From positions 5,314,001-5,378,000 of the forward strand of contig JAXDDX010000004.1 in the NCBI GenBank assembly GCA_034670405.1: 64,000 bases of DNA. Direction: 5' to 3'. This DNA is from Hoplostethus atlanticus (taxonomy: Eukaryota; Chordata; Actinopteri; Trachichthyiformes; Trachichthyidae). The notes below the pieces were generated by a model, which did no database searches, was not told the origin of the DNA, and saw only the letters and a program-made list of their open reading frames with translations. Shown one piece after another: positions 59,801 to 64,000 of the stretch. Position numbers and translations under genes: made by a program. Within the stretch, counting starts at the first letter, position 1. Each line of letters opens with the position of its first letter.

Positions 59801-62182
59801 GTTTAGAAACATTTCATTTAATTATTCTTAAAAGCATTTTCACTTTACAGAGTTTTTACATGTGCCTAAGACTTTTGCACAGTACTGTATATTAAACTCT
59901 TAAGCCTTATAGACAAATATTTACCTATTGCCTATAATTGTCTATATTTTTGATGTAAGAATTGGTCTATCTATGTGATATTGTGACGAAGCACTGATGA
60001 AATGATAAATATATACAGATTATTTAAAAAGTCACTTTTCTCATGTCAGATTTTTCCAACATAGTGTGAGAGCTTCTTCAGATAATTGCCTGTACAGAGA
60101 AGGCATGAAGTTGTTCTTTCACCTTCTTTTCTCAAAGCTATTATATACAGCAACATACCAGAGCAGATTTGAAAGAAAGGAAGCACAGAATTGTTTAGAT
60201 TTTGACATGCAATGTGTCTGCGTAGTTGTAGAGCCTCCCACAATAACTGCCCGAGTGGGAACCTTGAAGAGAAAGCAGCAGGTCCGTCAGTTTCTGGATG
60301 CCATGCCCAAAGAAGACCTCGACGACGTCTTCAGCAGCTCATCTATGCAGAGTAAACGATTCCAGGTATCTTTCTGTTTCACATTCTATGTATCGTCCTC
60401 ATTTCCTGTACACATTTAAACCTCGTTTCCTTGAAAGTGTGAGTGGCTGTAGCAGGCTTGTGACTGGAAGGAAAGGGGGCTTGGGATGGAGTCAGTTCGA
60501 CTTCCTGGACCAGCAGGGAAAATGTGGGTGGGGAAAGTGAATGACTACTGTTGAGTTGCCCTTGTTGAGCACAGCAATTAACTCTCAACTGCTCCAGTAG
60601 AGCTGCTCAATGGCCAACAGTAGAAGACTGTGTACTTGCAGCTCCCAGGTATAAATATATGGTGGGGTCCAAAAGTCTGAGTCCACTACCAAGAACCAAG
60701 TTTGTTTTCATAATTTTATCAAAAACTAATAAACATTTTTTTCTCAGTTGATACTTCTTATTCAAGAATACGTTATTTAGAACTGATACAAATCAAAATT
60801 TTAGATCTTTTGAGAAATGCTTGTATGAAATTGAAATATATCTGAATATCTTGTTTGATAAGGTTTTCTCAGATTGTCACACCATATATTTCATTCAAGT
60901 ATTACCACATGTATGTGACTTTTAACAACTAGATATTGACTAAACTAATATTGCTAGTGCTTTAACTTTGACTTCTGTTGAAAAATATTTTAAATATTTA
61001 TATTTTTTAAATGAAGTAATCTTGTTTGAGAGATATCATTTGACTAAAAGAAAAATATTTTTGATAAACGAAATAAAAGAGTCCTAGTAGTGGACTCAGA
61101 CTTTTGGACCCCACTGTATGCATGTATGAATGTGTAGCAGGGCGTTGCTGGAAAAGAGCATGCATGTGCAGGTGACTTTCCCTGGCTAAATAAAGGTCAA
61201 AGAAGTGGCACGATGGTGTGAATTTGATAACTCCTTGATATGAAACTTTTGTCTTCTCAGCAAAAATTTAAAATGTTATACGAGGAGTCTCCATCTAGTG
61301 GTTATAATACAATATGACATGAATAACATTTTCCCCTTCCTGTCCCTAGCTCCCTTCCATGTCTCCCAGTGGGAAGGAGCATGGCTTTAAGTTCTCGGAC
61401 CACGAGCCCCTGACCCCTGTGTCGGCTGGCTTCCCTACAGCAAAGACCCCTCAGTGTCTCCATATCACTCCTGGCATGATGGGCTCTCCCAACAGGTGAA
61501 CAAAGTTGCCTTCTGCATTCTAGTTTATCTCACTTTTAAAAAAACATGAAATATCTTGATTACTGTATGGTAACTGAAGCCTTATTTGTTCTTAATTTTA
61601 AGGAACAATGGCGACAAGTACATCTTCCAACTCCAGAAGAGAATGAAAAAAAATCAGGTCAAACATGGTCCTTTTTCAAAGGTACGAACTTATGAGGGCT
61701 CATTTCTAAGATTCTTGTAAATGAGAATAATGTAACAGAGTGCTTGCATGCACTGTAACAATCTTAACTCTAAGATTATTAACAATACAGAACAATGTTT
61801 GTTATATATATTTTTTCCCTTCTTTCAGAGCTTCGCACCCACACCATCAGTGAAACGAACAATGAGAAGATGTGTTAACACGGGTAGGTTTCCTCAAGAA
61901 CACACTTGTCATTTGAGCCGATGTAGTGAAAGCGTTTTAGAAATTTGAACCTTAATTATGTGTAGAGTTGCTGCAATGTCACACTCAGATTTTCATGATG
62001 CAAAGTTTTGAATTCTGCATGTGTTGCACTTCCTCTGCAAAATGAGTTTTGTTATTTAACGTGATCCATACATTTCCCTTTGACTAGAAAATGATACCTT
62101 TGTCATGTGGGAGATGTTTCCAGACAGCGATGCCGCTGAAAGTGGAGAAGAGGAAGATTTTTACTTCTCGGACAAGGACTGA
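53879..62182 (+). CDS. mis18bp1: Mis18-binding protein 1 (M18BP1/KNL2)
   Basis: Centromere licensing factor: with Mis18 alpha/beta it recruits HJURP to load CENP-A after mitosis. Exons: 53879-54758, 54869-55012, 55543-55818, 56038-56163, 56411-56709, 56829-56902, 57130-57251, 57373-57463, 57607-57728, 58115-58285, 58614-59379, 59502-59674, 60226-60365, 61350-61495, 61603-61681, 61829-61883, 62088-62182 (TGA). This model is in frame: 1252 aa; human about 1132. Start: the first ATG in frame is 53879; the upstream frame begins at a non-ATG codon. Regions: Mis18-binding N-terminus with TPGKDL (Thr32) and ESPAKVF (Ser113); duplicated exon pair 294-575; SANTA domain about 576-670; CENP-C-like motif 729-746; basic Ser-rich linker; SANT/Myb about 1013-1060; then TARVGTLKRKQQVRQFL and TPQCLHITPGMMGS, both close to human; acidic C-terminus ending FYFSDKD. 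A further exon-like segment at 58444-58510 does not fit the frame. Some rearrangement of small exons is possible. Confidence 0.93.
54869..56709 (+). repeat. Tandem duplication of a two-exon unit inside mis18bp1
   Basis: Unit 1 is exons 54869-55012 plus 55543-55818; unit 2 is exons 56038-56163 plus 56411-56709. The first exon of each reads Y-V-x-L-x-K-x-P-L-M-S-x-A-K-M-F-A-H-M-K-E-R; the second exon of each contains DPSDDV, then PP, then LVEDPL and KKRE. Phases are identical (start after 1 base, end after 1 base), except that the last exon of unit 2 is extended to phase 0. Even the intron before each first exon shares a CACTAAT tract and TTTGAACAG. No such repeat is known to me in human M18BP1. 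Confidence 0.9.
58165..58218 (+). other. CENP-C-like motif coding segment of mis18bp1
   Basis: It encodes SRSGRVIKPPLEYWKGGR (residues 729-746), nearly the CENP-C signature (R-x-S-x-R-x-x-x-x-P-x-x-Y/F-W-x-x-x-R) that binds the CENP-A nucleosome. The Trp is Trp742; both anchoring arginines are present. Confidence 0.93.
58444..58510 (+). other. Exon-like segment with incompatible phase (mis18bp1)
   Basis: It is preceded by TTGCAGCAG (tandem acceptor) and followed by AAG|GTAAAG, a good donor. In the frame that suits exon 58614, it reads VTSPVSRRPSQRPTRVFLPC. But exon 58115-58285 ends after one base of a codon, and the segment is 67 or 70 bp, so including it shifts the frame and brings TGA at 58506. 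A poison exon, an indel in this assembly, or a different donor upstream are all possible. Confidence 0.5.
58551..58579. repeat. (TTG)n microsatellite between two mis18bp1 splice sites
   Basis: About nine TTG units in a 103-bp gap, 34 bp before the acceptor of the 766-bp exon. Length change here could alter splicing of that exon. Confidence 0.9.
59714..59887. mobile_element. 174-bp Tc1/mariner-type MITE (mis18bp1 intron)
   Basis: The right end, reversed, reads CAGTACTGTGCAAAAGTCTT, a widespread fish Tc1-type terminus; the left end CAGTACTGTGCAAACTAGGC is the same with a six-base deletion. TA flanks both sides (59712-59713, 59888-59889). Confidence 0.75.
60660..61116. mobile_element. 457-bp mariner-type MITE (mis18bp1 intron)
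   Basis: Ends GTGGGGTCCAAAAGTCTGAG and the inverted copy CTCAGACTTTTGGACCCCAC pair almost perfectly over 28 bases and are flanked by TA (60658-60659, 61117-61118). The interior is AT-rich with no transposase frame. Confidence 0.85.
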
Positions 62183-64000
62183 TCGGGACCAGAGTTTTTG
62201 CAGCTTCATATGGTTAAAAACATTCAGTTTAATTAAAATCAATAGAAATGAGGTGAAACCTGAAACTTCTTATTATTGTCCAAAACAGGATAGTGATCCC
62301 CAGCAAAGTTACATGAAATAATTGTGTTGAAAATCTGTTTGACTGCTCTTTGATCATCTCTTGTTTTTTATTGAAACCTCCTAAAATACCGTGTAATGAG
62401 TTACTTCCTTTGGTCATTTCTCTAGCATTGCCACAAACTCCTCTTCAGTCCCACATGCATTGCCTATTTTTTCCCCACCAGTGCCACATGTCATCACTGA
62501 GCTTTCATTTCCATTACATGGTGAATTTATATTGAGACAGCTTTCATACTGGTGCCCTTCAAAACTATTCTCCTTGCACATTTTCATTTGCTGCAAATGG
62601 ATTTTAAAATACTTTCATCTGGGTTGGTCTGAAATCATCAAATTTAAGTACTCCAAGCAAAGTGGAAAGGAAATTCAGTAAATATGTCTGTTAGTTAACA
62701 GGGTTTGTAATGATCCTTTCATCATTATCTGAACGCACAGTACAATGTTCAGATTTTTAAGTAAACTTCAGAATTGAACAGGGAAAAATTAAAATTTAAA
62801 ACTGCTCTTTCACATATAGAGGTGGGACAGTTATTTATTTATTTATTTTCTTGGGAAGCTCAGGAATTTAAATCAGATGTTGGTGTAGGGTGGACTGGAC
62901 TCATGTAGGCCAGGGTGCTTGATTTCTAATCTTTTAAACATTAGGTCCTACAGAATGTCGTTTTTAGCATTGAAACTGCGTGGCCTGTAACAGTATATTT
63001 ATATAATATACTCATATTTGAGCAGTCTGAAATAATTTCACAATGTTTAACATGAAATATCAACAACACTGTCTTGGTGTTTATTGGTATGTCCCTGTAA
63101 ATATCCCTTATAATTCCTAGGTGCATAAGTATTATTTTATAATAAAATTGTTTTAATAAATAGAGTTGGTTCATTGGAAGATTCTACTAACATGGTTCAA
63201 ATTGGGAGTTTGAAAAAAAGTTTGTATTCCATTTTCCTGAACTTTGAACATCTTCCACCAAATCTAAGGTACACATATCTACTCAAAGTTCAGTAGTGAC
63301 GAGTAGTGAGTGGAAAATGTTAGACAGAATACATACATTTTGTATTTTTCACCCTTTAGAGAATTTTTTTTTTTTAATTTGGATTTTGTTTTGTCTTATG
63401 AAATTTTAAATACATTTTGATATCTAATATAGATGATTAATCAAAATATAAATGTAGTCTTTGTTAAAATCTGCAAATTTAAATAGATCTTTCATAATTA
63501 CTGATTGAAGAAATTACATGTACAGTTAATCAATTGGGGACAGTAGTTTTTAAAGTTTTCAATTAATGCCATGACTAAATAGACTTTAACATGGTGTTAA
63601 TAAATCTGGACAAATAAATAAATCCAGATGAGCATTGAGCTTACTGATATCGTGAACCCACATGAACCATACATTTCTTTTAGTATTGGATATTGAGACC
63701 TGTATAACTTTATAAAATTAAATTATTATCAGGGGAGGGTGGAGTAATTGCTGCTGATCAGTATGGAGCCTGATCTGTGCTGAATCCTATTACTTTTACT
63801 GCTGCAACGAGTTATATATTTCATCTATTAATAAATAACTGAATTTATACATTTTCAGAATACTTTAATGAAAACAAATATATATATATTTTTTTATTAT
63901 TATTAGATTTACTAATGTATTTTCCAATTCATTTTCCATCTCGCAATTCATTTGTCCACTGCCACCATTTACACCATGAATGGGACATGGCAATATAGCG
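62183..64000. other. mis18bp1 3' UTR and AT-rich downstream flank
   Basis: No coding exon on either strand was recognised. ATTAAA at 62232-62237 lies 50 bases after the stop, and two AATAAA signals are at 63141-63146 and 63155-63160. Short A/T-rich runs and ATTT repeats (about 62832-62850) occur. The next gene is beyond the window. Confidence 0.6.

Overview
This is about 64 kb of vertebrate nuclear DNA, almost certainly from a teleost fish. The genes have many short exons with GT/AG introns, the proteins match human orthologues exon by exon, and introns and spacers carry long CA/TG microsatellites, tRNA-derived SINE remnants and small inverted-repeat DNA transposons typical of fish. The species cannot be named from the sequence. 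All gene models were made by reading splice sites and comparing with remembered human proteins; no search or alignment program was run.

Layout, left to right. (1) 684-3564, + strand: the last ten coding exons of slc38a6, a neutral amino-acid transporter of the SLC38 family; its 5' half lies outside the window. (2) 3565-10613: a 7 kb spacer with microsatellites and no gene I can support. (3) 10614-27861, + strand: a complete 14-exon prkch (protein kinase C eta, 684 aa). (4) 27862-31888: spacer with the prkch 3' end and the hif1a upstream region. (5) 31889-47461, + strand: a complete 15-coding-exon hif1a (762 aa). Its 9 kb first intron holds most of the mobile elements, including a THAP-remnant TTAA-flanked transposon with a second MITE inserted in it. 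(6) 49026-52655, - strand: a complete 8-exon htra2, a mitochondrial serine protease (448 aa), tail-to-tail with hif1a. (7) 53879-62182, + strand: mis18bp1 (M18BP1/KNL2), a centromere licensing factor, head-to-head with htra2. (8) 62183-64000: AT-rich 3' flank.

The order slc38a6-prkch-hif1a on one strand matches human 14q23. tmem30b, which lies between SLC38A6 and PRKCH in human, is not in the spacer, and the neighbours beyond hif1a (htra2, mis18bp1) differ from the human arrangement. The genes do not form a pathway; what is kept is vertebrate synteny.

The most unusual content is in mis18bp1. It has a tandemly duplicated pair of exons, three copies of a motif that occurs once in human M18BP1 around a CDK-regulated serine, a clear CENP-C-like motif that human M18BP1 lacks, and one well-spliced small exon that cannot be joined in frame. 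Other points are a possible relocated IAP-binding tetrapeptide in htra2 and two ways in which hif1a could yield variant proteins. I found no sign of a wholly new biological system.
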